A stretch of DNA of 64,000 bases from Atopsyche davidsoni (Eukaryota > Arthropoda > Insecta > Trichoptera > Hydrobiosidae): assembly GCA_022113835.1 (NCBI GenBank), contig JAILWY010000009.1, positions 12,810,001 through 12,874,000 on the forward strand. The letters run 5' to 3'. The stretch's first letter is position 1, and the number at the start of each line of letters is the position of its first letter. Positions 48,836-61,100 of the stretch are shown one piece after another. The notes beneath the pieces are model-generated. The model was not told where the DNA came from, made no database searches, and saw only the letters and a list, made by a program, of their open reading frames with translations. The translations under genes and the position numbers were made by a program.

Positions 48836-51800
48836 ATTTATGTTAAACCCGAATTGATAATTTTTAAAGCTATTGTTTGTATAATTTGTTAAACACATCA
48901 CATTATATAGTAAAAACAAATTTTATTAGAAATTTATATATTTACGCTGGATTGTTTGAGAGTTTTATCAAAGATGGTATTAGATCTTTTTGCATACACT
49001 ATGAAAAAAATAAACATGATTTGCAGCTAGTAAATCGCTCTCAGAAACGTGTGAAAAAATTCGCATTGCCGAAGGGGTAGAAAAGGAGTCGGCCATATCG
49101 GTGATGCGGGGGAGGACCCACCCTTGCGCTGTACCGCACTGTCTTCACTTTGTTTTATTCGGGGTGCGCCGGACTCTGATAGGGTCTCCTTTGGCGAGGA
49201 CGACGTAAATATATATTTGTTCATTAAAAGGCCCCATCGCCGGTCCGGAGATTGCCTCGGACCGCGCGCACAGGGGTAGTGCAATTGCGGAAACTGCCAA
49301 AGTGGAATAAATATAACCATTTATATTCAATTGTTATATTTATTCAATATGTTTAAATATATAATATATAGCGTGAATGTGTGTGTGTTATGCGTAAGTG
49401 TAAAGCAATGATCTCGGTGAATTACCGAGATCATAACACAGGTTGCAACAGAAAAGTTGGTTCTGACTTCTGCGTTCGGCATTAAACTTTGATTGGCTCT
49501 GCTGAAGCCTAAGCTTTTTTGCCTTGCAGGGTTTTATTGACTTTTGGTGGGTCGTATGAAAAGTTTTCGGCTGTACTGTGACGCTTTTTATTTGGGGAAG
49601 GGAGCGACTCGCCAGGCGCACTGCCGTCATAGCAATAGAATTTCCTAGCGCAATCCGGCGTTTGCGCTGCTAGATCCTTTATCTCATATAAAAAATATAA
49701 AAAAACAAGAGTGGAGTGTGTGAATATATATAAGAAATAAGCCAGACATATTGTGCTAAATTTGCGCATAGTAATAATATCAAGAGTATAATAATAAATC
49801 TTGTGTGTTTTGTCAAGATAATTCTTTTTTGTGTGGAATAGATTCAGGCGTCAATGTGAAAATGCTTTTGTGCGTACAAACACGCTTTTTTAGTACGTTC
49901 ACGTTTCTTTATATGGGACCTTTAAAATTATATCCCAGTTTTATTATATTAATTTCATATTACTACCATCATTAGTGTAGTAGAACTAACACAGGATGAA
50001 ATTCTATCCTTGTGACCTTTGTCAAATTGTACATAAAATTCTAGGAAGGTTTGACTTTGAATAATCCTTTGTGTTTTCTGTACGCATTAAATAATTTAGG
50101 AATTTACTTTATTTATGAATACTAAAAAACTTTACGCATATTTTTTACTGATCGAATTTGAAATGCTGACTACTTGAATCGTCTAATGAAATAATATCAA
50201 ATTAAAATTGTTAAGAAAGTATAAAAATATTTGATATTTAGTTAAAATCTATAACAGTAGCATATAAAAAATCATGATTATAAAGTTACCACAGTTTTTT
50301 TTTTCAGAGCATTTATTCAAATTCATATATCATTCAAAACATAATAATTCGCAGAGTACTTTGTGTCCTATGAAGTCCAAATATTTAATGATATTGTGTA
50401 GATTTTTTACGATACGATTCTTAAATGAGATAAAATGAATTTTGATATGAAATTAAACAAGTAGCAATTTTGTTCATTTGACCTTAGAAGTCCCTTGATC
50501 TTGACTAGAGTTGAACCACCATCTTGATATGTCTGTATGCAGTGTTTTTGAATGGGTCGTACACACTTAATGCGTTTATCGTGAAGTCTAGCAACTTAAT
50601 CTTCTTTTAGTGCTTTCTAGTACAAATGACGCGGCGCGGAATGCCTTTTTTTATCTCCTGCGTTTATTTTTTATTACTAGGCAATAATTTTACATAAAAT
50701 ATGAGAAATTTTATAGCACCACTTTATGCCCTGAACCCTGAAAAAATGATAAGGCGGATATACGGAATATCTTTTTTTTAATTCGAAAGTAAAGTGACGT
50801 ATAAAGTCGGAAGCGAATTTTTTTTTATTTTGATATAGATATCAGAAATATTTTAAGGAATGTACATATTCTCAAATAAATAAAGTTCACTATTTCATTT
50901 TAAAAATATATGTGAATATACCTCATATATTTTTACTCTTCATACCTTAATTTATATTTTTTGATAAAAAGAATAAATGTAATATTTTATCCATAAATCA
51001 AAAACAAGTTAAGAATGAAATATTATATTTTTATGAGTTTTGTGTTGGGTGTGTCCCGTCGAGACAAAAAAATTAAAATTTATTACAATTGTATTAGGGT
51101 AATTTATAAACTACAAATAAACATTTGTAAAAATATAAAAAAATTCCAAACCACATTCACACATATTTTTCGTTTTGATTTTTTAGAAAAAAAATGCGTA
51201 ATGTGTATTTTTAAATTTACAAAACAAACTTTAAAATTTAATCAAATATAAAAATACTTTTTTAAAATGCCAAAGTTACCGTTTCTTTTTAAAACAAATT
51301 TAACATAGATTTTATAATGTCAGTACAAAGTATAATCGATCTTATTGAAGTATAAATCTAATTGAAGTACACAGAAAGTTAATTTAAATTATGGAGTTTA
51401 TTACATATAAAAAATAAACCTGTAATTAATGTTTCTTCAAGGCATGAGAATTCAAAGTCTTTATCAAAACCTACTTCGAGTTAGTGCCAATCTAACCCCG
51501 CCATTCGTATGAATCTTACGATGAATTTTTAAATTAAAAATTGTGTTGAGAAATACCTGTACAGGGATAGCAAAGCTGCAGCATTTTTTTGTGCCGACAA
51601 AGTTGTTTCTCTATTTTCAGAGATACCCTCTGAGGAGATTTCGCCTGAAAAAAGTTCTTTTCACGCTGGGAAATTTTAATTAAATGCTTTCTTCTAGACG
51701 GGGCGGTATGACAGAGTCGTTGGTAGACAAGACGAGATATTTAGATAGTCCATCTACCTGCGACGGACTACCTCACCGTTATAAAACATTAAGAATTTTG

Positions 51801-52359
51801 ATGAAAATTTTCAAGAACGAAAGGATTCAAAACGGACGCCTATATAAATTTCTTGCTATTGTACTGTCTTGTAAAAATATTTACTAATTAAAATTTTAAT
51901 TCAAGGCATTGTATATTTTTTTCTTTATGGTCGCATTTATGTGGCTGTAAGTCTAAAGGCTGTTACAAAGCTAAAAACGTTTTTTTTACAAAACCTTTTT
52001 TGGCAATCAAAAATATCCTCAAGAAGGAATGAATGAGCTATTGAAAAGAACACGCAACTTGTTGTTCAATAGTTAATTTAATCGTTGAATGTTTCAATAC
52101 TAGTTTCAGTTGAATTCATGCGGATAAAAAAATAACAATAATTCACGATAGACTCTTTAATTCGTAATACTTCAGTTGCCAAATGTGTAAGAGATAACGA
52201 TCATATTTATTTTTGAACGACTTTATTAAAACGATCTTACTCTGATTTCAATTTAGCTATTGATATTTGTTGATAATAATAATGTTTGCAGAGTTAGTAA
52301 CCATGTCATTTAAAATTATATAAATTAATGACAAAACACAAATGAATTCGTATTAAGCC
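48836..52359. other. Islands at 49.2-49.7 kb then AT-rich DNA
   Basis: The 49060-49300 and 49400-49690 patches are GC-rich, and their frames overlap on the same strand. A smaller patch at 50500-50640 contains GACGCGGCGCGG. From 50.7 to 52.3 kb the sequence is AT-rich except 51600-51780. No gene is supported. Confidence 0.3.
49384..49440. repeat. Two overlapping perfect hairpins
   Basis: The inner stem ATGATCTCGGT (49408-49418) pairs with ACCGAGATCAT (49424-49434). The outer TGTGTTATG (49384-49392) pairs with CATAACACA (49432-49440). The two stems share three bases at 49432-49434, so they are partly exclusive. They lie at the left side of a GC-rich island (49400-49690). Confidence 0.4.
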
Positions 52360-53770
52360 GGTTACAAAGGCAGCGTCACAACTTGCGACCGATTTGCAAT
52401 TAGCCATTAGCGTCTATTTATTTTGGATGTTTACGTGATTTAGCTTATGTAAATGATGCAAAAGAGGATGCTATTGGCTAGTTACCATTCGGTTGTCAGT
52501 AGTGTCGCAGCATGTAAAGAGAGAGGGTTTTAATAGACGTGCTTAAAAAAATTGATTTAAACATGCTTGTTTTTATATTTAAAAATTTAAATAAAAAATC
52601 GGATTAGAGAAATTAGGCGAATAAATTTTAAAGTTCAGTGCCGTAAAATTAAAACCTTTGGAAAAAATTAGTTCCAAAACTCTTAACGGCAACAAGGAAT
52701 ACGCAACAAATGCACATAGCGGTCAAACCGATTTGCAATTAGCTATTAGTCCATTTATTTTGAGTATTTTTTTATGGATTAGCCTATTCCAAAAATTACA
52801 TATCAAAATATAACAAGTACTACAAAAATTATTTTAATGAAATTGAAATTTCACTCCCAAGAAAACGCAAACCTTTGTTACAAAATACATCCGGAACTCT
52901 ATCCGGAACTCTTCATCGGCAACAAATGCATAAAGCGATAAAACCGATTGGCAATTAGCTATTTATTTCGAGTATTTTTAGTTGGATTAGCTTATGTACT
53001 ATTCATAGTAGTTCAAAAAACAACAAGTACTACAGAAATGATTTGAATGAAATTGAAATTTCACTTCCAAGAAAACCCAAACCTTTGTTAAAAACTACAT
53101 CCGGAACTCTTCAACGGACACAAATAATACGCAACAAATGCACAAAGCGATAAAACTGATTTGGAAATAGCTATTTATTTCGAGTGTTTTATTATGGATA
53201 CTATAAAAAATTACACATCAAAATACAACAAGTACTACAGAAATGATTTGAATGAAATTGAAATTTCACTCCCAAGAAAACCCAAACCTTTGTTAAAAAC
53301 TACATCCGGAACCCTTCAGCGGACACAAATAATACGCAACAAATGCACAAAGCGATAAAACTGATTCGGAAATAGTTATTTATTTCGAGTGTTAGATACT
53401 ATAAAAAATACACATCAAAATACAACAAGTACTACAGAAATGATTTGAATGAAATTGAAATTTCACTCCCAAGAAAACCCAAACCTTTGTTAAAAACTAC
53501 ATCCGGAACTCTTCAACGGACACAAATAATACGCAACAAATGCACAAAGCGATAAAACTGATTTGGAAATAGCTATTTATTTCGAGAATTTTTATATGGA
53601 TTAGCTTGTGTACTATTCATAGTAGTTCAAAAAATTACATATCAAAAAAACAACAAGTACTACAGAAATGATTTGAATGAAATTGAAATTTCACTCCCAA
53701 GAAAACCCAAACCTTTGTTAAAAACTACATCCGGAACCCTTCAGCGGACACAAAGAATACGCAACACTTT
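52360..53770. repeat. Satellite-like tandem array, unit about 205-228 bp
   Basis: Conserved blocks CAACAAGTACTACAG, AATGAAATTGAAATTTCACT, CAAACCTTTGTTA, ACTACATCCGGAAC and CGATTTGCAATTAGCTAT recur in order. The CAACAAGTAC block starts at 52811, 53021, 53226, 53423 and 53651 (spacing 210, 205, 197, 228). Older, diverged units lie to the left, to about 52360. Longer units carry an extra TATGTACTATTCATAGTAG segment, so two unit types alternate. Short open frames here are by-products. The array ends abruptly at a GC-rich island. Confidence 0.85.
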
Positions 53771-54080
53771 AGCTATCAATGGCCCTGAAAGAATCACGAG
53801 TGACAAGCTCTCGGTAAAGGGCGGCGGCGCCTTTGATCCGCCTTCGATCCCCGCCGTGACGTCACCGCGTCCGCCGCCGGGAGCCGCGGACAATGCGGAC
53901 ACGTATTCAATTTGCAAGCCGCTTTTGTGCGTCGCCGGCGCTGGTCTGCGCGGACGGAAGCCTGCCGGGGGTTTTATGGGGGACGTGCCGCCACTGGAGT
54001 TATGGTCTGATTATTTATTACTGCGAGGGTCGCGTCAGGCCTGCCACAGGAGCGGCCGGCGCTTGAGCGTATGCAGTTGA
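53771..54080. other. Very GC-rich, CpG-dense island
   Basis: Distinctly GC-rich sequence with repeated GCCGCCG and CCGGCG motifs and a CRE. An open frame of 135 codons crosses it from the satellite, but it begins in satellite sequence and shows no domain. The island is bounded by the satellite on the left and family A copy 3 on the right, so it may be an old regulatory element now surrounded by repeats, or a first-exon/promoter region. Confidence 0.4.
53857..53864. promoter_or_regulatory. Full CRE palindrome
   Basis: TGACGTCA, again as GTGACGTCAC, in the most GC-rich island of the window (53780-54070). It shares the ten-base context with the site at 15976. Confidence 0.4.
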
Positions 54081-54146
54081 AAAGTTTAAACCCAAGTTAA
54101 ATTTATCTTATAATGATAGACCATATAGACTAGGTCATCATCAGGT

Positions 54147-54190
54147 GCATCTGATGATGAACTAGTCTATTTGGTCAAAACTAGTCATGC
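54147..54190 (+). ncRNA. Degenerate hammerhead motif (family A copy 3)
   Basis: GCAT (54147-54150) and ATGC (54187-54190) can still form stem I, and CTGATGA (54151-54157) is intact. The conserved GAAA is changed to AAAA (54177-54180), and stem II has an internal A-G mismatch. The residue before the cleavage point is C (54186), the most common choice in natural hammerheads. Loss of the core G predicts an inactive ribozyme. Confidence 0.55.
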
Positions 54191-54229
54191 AAAAGATGCA
54201 ATAAACTCAAAGTGAAGACAAAATACAAA

Positions 54230-54442
54230 CTAATATGATTAGGCACATTAGTTCATATATAGAAGATGATTTGTGTGGGGATGTGGGTTCAAATCCCACA
54301 CAAATCACGATGATATTTTTCTGAGAGTTTCTTTAAGTCATCTTCTATATATGAACTGATGTGCCTAATCATATTAGTAAATATAATAAGCCCGTAATGG
54401 GTAATAAATACGCATCTTGATTGACTAATCCATAACATAGAT
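54230..54442 (+). mobile_element. Family B element, copy 5, inserted in family A
   Basis: The exact 12-bp direct duplication ACAAAATACAAA flanks the element (54218-54229 and 54443-54454), and the host family A sequence is continuous once the insert and one duplicate are removed. This fixes both ends: CTAATATGATTAGGC on the left, and a tail ending GACTAATCCATAACATAGAT on the right. The centre has a sense T-arm (54283-54299) but lacks box A. A 12-bp duplication with a 3' tail fits target-primed retrotransposition better than a cut-and-paste MITE. Confidence 0.75.
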
Positions 54443-54782
54443 ACAAAATACAAAGTTACTTTTATCATTATAATAATGGATTTTCACCAATCAAATGCCT
54501 TGTCTCTTAACAATATAAAATTTATCTTCTTTAATTAAATGGGTTCCGATTGCGACCTTGATGCTTTTCTAATATTGTTAAATTTGCTCTTCTCATTCTG
54601 TTGCTAGTACCCTGAGTGTGTGTAAAAGACCTGTAATGGAGTACCTTTTGAAGAACGGGCGGTGGCTTCTGCTATATCAGATCTAAACATTTTGTAAGGA
54701 AAGGATTATATAATGTATGTCTATTTTGTGAATTTAACGTCAATCAAGTGCGTTTTAATTACCTTTATAGGCTCATATTATT

Positions 54783-54966
54783 TACTAATATGATTAGGCA
54801 TATTTTTTCACGATTGGCCTGGGCACATTGGTTCGTGAGTAGATTATGATTGTTAAAAATTCTCGATTAACAGAGGTGACTCGTTATTACTAGGGTCAGT
54901 TCACCGGCTATATTTTTCTGAATAATTTTCAATATGTGAAAAAATATGCCTAATCATATTAGATTA
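54783..54966 (+). mobile_element. Family B element, copy 6 (short termini)
   Basis: Inverted termini of about 28 bp (54784-54811 and 54937-54963) begin ACTAATATGATTAGGCATAT. Inside is a sense tRNA 5' half: GACTCGTTATTACTAGGGTC, then CACCGGC, followed directly by TATATTTTTCTGA, so the T-arm is deleted. Also shared with copy 1 is GTTAAAAATTCTCGATTAA upstream of the tRNA part. It has no tail and no clear duplication. Confidence 0.55.
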
Positions 54967-54980
54967 TATAATGATCATAT

Positions 54981-55101
54981 AATAATGCAGCAGCATTACG
55001 CTAACTTTTTCTTCCAATATAAAATTGCGGTGTAGAAGGAAGAGAAGAATATGCTCAGTGAAATGGTCGCCAACATCCTTTGAAGAGAGGCACTTGATGA
55101 A
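54981..55101. repeat. Dispersed repeat family C, copy 3 (internally deleted)
   Basis: Sequence starts at GCAGCAGCATTACGCTAAC and includes CTTCCAATATAAAATTGCGG, ATGCTCAGTGAAATGGTCGC and GAGAGGCACTTGATGAA. Compared with copies 1 and 2, the middle (about 60 bp) is missing. It lies directly after a family B element. Confidence 0.55.
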
Positions 55102-58100
55102 TCGGTTAAAATTGTTATCATTTTGATTTATATAACGCAATGGTCTTAACGCCTAATATAGGTTCTAACTTCTCTTATTAGAAAGTTAAAAATATATCAT
55201 AACCGTAAACACCATGGCATACAGCAAATATAATGTATTGTTAACAGAAATAATGACAAACACTTACTTCTGATGTGTTCAGTAGAAATAAAAAAAAAAA
55301 TCAAAGCATTTTTCATACATTTAAAATATGAATTGTATATAATCTGCATTGTAAATATTTTTTTAATTCTTTTAAATAAATTTTGATATCGCCACATAAA
55401 ATATATCATGACAACAATAAGCAGGAATATTTAAATATTATTTTTATACACGGTCTATGGATGCCTCATATTTAATTTAAAATAAAAGCAATTTTCTTAT
55501 TAAATTTTGAGGGTATTCACATGCAGCGTATTCTCGTGGATATGACTTTAGCCGTTGATTTTTTTTACAAAACGAACAGTAGGAAAACGTCTTCGCTGAC
55601 TTATAAAGCAATATGCACGACCTTCGCGTGGGGTATGGTTGACAATGTAAGGGTGGAGGGGAGGCAGGGTGAGGGGAGAGTTCTCTTGTCGGACGGAGGG
55701 AAGGAAAATAATAATCGAGCTCCGGAAAGTAATATATGAGATGCCTAATAAATACGGACAGCAAAGAGCACTGCTGCAGCTTGGCTTGGAAGTACTAAAG
55801 AAAACCCATGTGTACCATACGTACTGTCTCATGGTATCTAGTACGGTTACTATATTTATGAATAACTAAAGTAGCCATACAGCTTTTTAGACCACGTTTT
55901 TATACTAAACTACCCTTATTTTTGATAATGAAACAATTATATTTAAAAAAAATTACCACTCTGCACTTTGGCATTTAGGGTTGATTGATGGCCACAGTGA
56001 ATATAAATTTTCATTTCACAAATAAAAACTAAAAATAAAACGAATAAAATAATATTTTTAATCACTTGTCAAATCAGTTAAAAAAATTGTTCGGAAAGCA
56101 ATCTTCCTTCGTTGTACTCGAGCACGTAGAAAACTTTCCCATAAATGTATCAAATTATGAACAAAACTTTCTTCATAAAGTTGATGAATGGGTTTTATGC
56201 TAAAAACATTATTCATGTAATGTACAAAGTCATATTATATTCACAGTATTTTGTCCATACATGGCTGTGATTATGTAATTAAACTTTTTGAATACTGCAA
56301 GAGTTATTATAAATTCTACAACGCAACGAAAAAAGGTTTTCAAAGACACGTTTGTGGTGAAATTCGTGAAAATGTACTTGCGTAAAATAAATAATTTTTA
56401 TACACGAATGTAGTGAAAAGATCAAATATATTATTTAAATATTTTTTTTACATTTAATTTTGTTTGATTTCATTCTTTTTATGTACAGCATCAATACAAC
56501 AGGCAAATTTTAGCAATCTATTTGTTACTCTCAATTAAATTGCAGTATATAGATATATACATAGATACCTTTTTTCATTTTCCTTTTAAAACATCGATCC
56601 ATTATCTTAATTTTACTCTTGAACGTTTAGGCTCTGATCTATTAAAAACACATAAAAGACAAGCTTTCGTACTAAGCAGATCGCCTAAGTTTTTATATTG
56701 CCAGAATTCTTGCCAGAAGAATATTTCAAAAACAATTGTATACAATTTTTGATTTTTGAAATTTAATGAATATAACCTAATTTACTAAACTATGTTGTGA
56801 AGGATTGATTAAAATATGTTCACTATAATTTTTTAGTGAATTCAGTGGAAGTTTTCTCATCTACTTACGTACTAAAGTTCTATATACATTAATTAGTTAA
56901 AAAAAATATTTTTGCAGGAATTTAAAAAGGTTTAAATATCAAATAAAGTAAACTTTACCAAGTCATCAAGAGTCTGTGGTTATATTCATTTTAGTAAGCA
57001 TCTTTGCTTACTTTATTTAAGAAACTGCCTTGTGAATTCGTAAAAATTGAGTTTTTATATATCAGAGAGAGGTACGTTCATATTATGTCGTGTATTGTTG
57101 CCATATTAAAACATAAACTCAAATAAACGTCACATGCTTTCGTAAAAATACGCGAAGATCCTCTCACAATATACCAAATACAAAGCCGCCTAGAATATTC
57201 TGTATATTGTCTATCTAGTTCATAGCGCACCGAGTTTTTTGGATTTCTGCTTCATTAGCTTAGAAAAGGTACCGAAAATAAATTCATTTAAAGCCTTCTT
57301 AGAATTTTTTTACAAATAAAGCATTCATGAAAATCATTCAAACGACAAGTCGGAATTTTATTGAGCTTGAATTTATTGTAACTTCATATTGCTTTGTTAG
57401 ATCCATTTTTCAAGTTTTCGCTCTTTGATGATGTAATTCAACTTTGAAGTTTAAACTATTTTGATTAAAAAAATATGTTATATGTATAATAACGAATTTA
57501 GAGCACTAAAAAGTACAGTGCTATAAATAACACTGAAATATTCTAACAATCATAATGCATTAACATTTGTTTAACGTAAAACTAATCCCAAAATGTATAT
57601 TCATATCACATTTATAGATTCTTTTAAGAACATATAACATGTGTTTATACTTTTTTTTACTCATTTAGAATCTAGCATAATTAATTACATCAAATAGTTT
57701 TGTGTCAAAACTAAATATTTTTAATTAAATTAAAATCAAATGAAATTTGAAATTTTATTTTATTTTCATGAGTATATTTATAAATAATACCACTAAAATT
57801 ATGAAAAACTTATTAATTGTTTGTAAACATTGAGATTCACTTATTACTTTTTTTTAAAAAATCGTATAAATTAATCAGAATGAAATAAATATAACAGAGA
57901 ATTTTTTTAAAAACAATTTTACAAAAACCTTTCGATGACACAGTTAATAAGAAATAGTTTTGGTTTGATATTATTAAGATAAGCCGTTTCTAGAGAGATA
58001 GAAGTTCAAGACAATCAACCTGTGTACTTTGTAGTTAAGGATTAATACATGATATTATCATTGTATATCACAATTCATAACACAAGATAACGCTTAAATT

Positions 58101-61100
58101 GAAATCCATCCAACAGACAAAGGTATAATGGTATTTGCATTACACTTAGTTACTCTTCAATTCCAAACAATACAACTATAGATCAGTCATTAACACTTGT
58201 ATCTGATTTGAGAAATATTATTGAATCATTACTTGACATAAAATTCATTTAAATAATTTAACAACGATATTTTTTAATATATTTATAATAATAATGAAAT
58301 ATGTTTCTACATTATATTTTTAAATATACCATTTATTCAAATCATTATCAAAAAAATATATAATAAAATAATTACGGTTTGGCTCTCTACAATACCAAAC
58401 AGTAAGAGTCGTCTCGAAGAAACGTGGTTTTTTCAAACTATTTCTGATTGATAGTGAATACTTCTTAAAGTAGTTTAAATGACCTTACTTTTAAAAAAAT
58501 GCTTTGCAATAAGTATTTAATATTCCTTGTAATTTTATTTATATTTAAACTGACTGTTTCTTGATAATACTTTGTAGTATTTGGGTATACAACTCGGCTA
58601 TATTATGAAATGAATAATATTGTAGTGACAATACAATATAATAACACGATAACACAGTATGAACTACAAGTTTTGTTACATAAAAAGAAGTTCGAATACG
58701 TTAGTACTGCGCATATTTTATTTTTAATTAACATATTTTTGAGCATATTCATAAATCTAAAATTTCTTTGAATTATAGCCGGTGTAACGACGTAAATAAA
58801 TATATTGTAATATAGTTCTAATTTGTGAAAAACCGCACATCTAAATTCATAACTATACGGTTATATATAGTAGATACAATATTTGTATTATCTTATGCCT
58901 TTGTGTATTATCGATACATGCAAATTTAAAAATGTGAACATTTGAATTGGCCGAATACGTGATCTTGAAAGTAGCCTAAAACATGTATGACTTTTAATTA
59001 GACACTATATCAAAAATGAACTGACCTTGGTATTACTTGTTTCTCGACTTTCTCGGATGCTGAAATGACGTGTTGTAAAGATTCTCCTCGTCTTGCAAGT
59101 CCTTTGTAAACACAACAGTATATAGGTTGAAACTAATGACGCACATTATAAGAAATAAAAGAAATGGTTACATTGCTCGCGGCTGCCTTCCAGTCAGAAC
59201 CTTTTACACTCACAAGTACAACAGTATTAGACAGAAAAATAATTGTAACTCTAACACTTAAACTAGCACAATTTAATAAACTACGCTTACTGATGTTAAA
59301 AATATTTTTTTGCACTATTTAAGCTGATTTCAAGCAATAAAAATAAATTACAACAGACCCGATGTGATCATGACTTTCTTAGCAAAAGAATTCCGCCAAA
59401 CTGACTTATGGGTGAGAATAATATACACCGCGGACGCGATTGAAATTCTCGGTTTAATTGTAACAATTGTATATCACATGTACTTTGCAAATGGATTGCC
59501 AGGTCTGACTACCGTGTTAGAGTAGTTTTCAAATAATATATTTTTAATAAATTTAATGCAAATGTATAGCGGAGTGCTGAGCGTTTCTTTTTACTCGTTA
59601 TTCTAAAGTATAAATAGTCATATTGTGATATTTGCCCAAAGGAAGCAAATAATAATATAAATAAATTTTGTGTCAGTGTTATTTTATTTTTTAACATAAG
59701 TGTTGCAATTAGTTTTATCAATTATATCTGAACAGTTTCTTAGCTATCAATGCTTAAAGTATGCGATCGAGTAAAATAAACCAACACAAAATCGCGAACT
59801 CGATTCTAAAGCAATGTAAAGTTTCTGAGTTTAATCGGCGTTTAGTCGATGCTCGTAGTTTATCACTGCTTGTTTCATTTCCATTCCAGTTCTCTGCTCG
59901 GCGTTATTTTTATCGGCCAAATGTCAAAGACTCTCCTTTGTACGACCATTATCTAAGCTTTTTATAGGCACATTGAACTGCTAAGGCCCTACATTGCGGA
60001 GAAAAGATACAGCACATTGTTTTTAATGTTTTCCTTTAAAACAAAACGCCAGCGGGATCGACCCGGCCTGGGCTAATGATGGCATTGGAGAACTTGAAGA
60101 AGGTGAGGACTGGGGATAGAGATAAGAACGCGGGCTTAAAATGTATAAATATTTATTAAATCATTAAATATTCAAATTAAAAAGTTTCTTACAAATAAAT
60201 TTAAAAAAAACACATAAACACAGTTTTTGATAAAAAATCGGAAATGTCTTAATTATATCTATTCATGTTCAAAATAATATTTGAAGCATGATGATTATTC
60301 AGATAAATATGTTATTTATATAGCTTATTTTTTTTATTCAAATACGTGAATATTTAATATTGAATAAGTTTTAGTTTTAGAAGGTAGGTGAAGGAGATGT
60401 GAAAACGATTTATGGGTGTGTGAATCCCAAATCATTATATAAATCCAAAAAAAAAAAATGTTAATTTAAAAATATTTATTACTTATTGTATGAATGTCTA
60501 AATTGTTTACGAAAATTTATTTCCAATATTCAACTCAGTTTTCGAAATCAACAGAATTAATCCATCTCCGTGCGCATTTGCAATGTATCTATTTAATTTA
60601 CATTGCCTAGATAATTAATGCGACTGATTGACATTGATTTGATAAAAGAGATATCACTGACCATAGATTGAATCACTTTACAATTAAATTGAATTGTTAC
60701 ATGGCAAGCCAAAAATTCCAACCGTTCGCGCGTTGCCATTATTCTCACCAAAATTGGACAGTTTCGCTGAGTTCTCTCGCAAAACAAGTCATACGCGCGT
60801 CACATCGTATCCAACTTGTGATTTCGACTCTAAAATCAATTGTGACTGTGTTAAAAATTAATTTTAAATATTATGTAATGAGGTTTTTATTTAGTCACAT
60901 AATAAAATATATTATAAACTCAAAATTTACTAATACATGCGCGTGTTTAAGGTTATAATTATGTGACAGTCGAAAACTATAGAGTTACTTCTCGATTTAC
61001 TACTTTACTTCATAATTGTTTTTTTCTGTGGATTATTGTTTCATATAAAGTGTGCAAGATGCCGATAATGAACTGTATTCAGCAGATAAGAAAATCTAAG

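Larger units (their letters stand above)
54115..54510 (+). mobile_element. Family A repeat, copy 3, split by a family B insertion
   Basis: The left part (54115-54229) carries a degenerate hammerhead and the family A tail, AATAAACTCAAAGTGAAGAC. The right part (54443 to about 54510) resumes with the same tail: ACAAAATACAAAGTTAC, then TAATGGATTTTCACCAATCA as in the 48.8 kb copy. Between them sits a family B element flanked by an exact 12-bp duplication. The copy is older and more diverged than the palindrome at 48.6 kb. Confidence 0.65.

Noticed and set aside
49027..49330. Protein gene in the 49.2 kb island
   Set aside because: Two minus-strand frames and the end of a plus-strand frame overlap; there are no motifs and the composition follows the island.
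53161..53358. 65-codon frame with EIEISLPRKPKPLL
   Set aside because: The same text recurs in every satellite unit; it is a repeat by-product.
53673..54080. 135-codon plus-strand frame
   Set aside because: It starts in satellite sequence and runs into the GC-rich island; no domain is seen and the two halves have different origins.
54408..54425. Hammerhead-like GCATCTTGATTGAC in the family B tail
   Set aside because: The resemblance to the family A GCATCTGATGATGAC is superficial; the core is broken and there is no GAAA partner.
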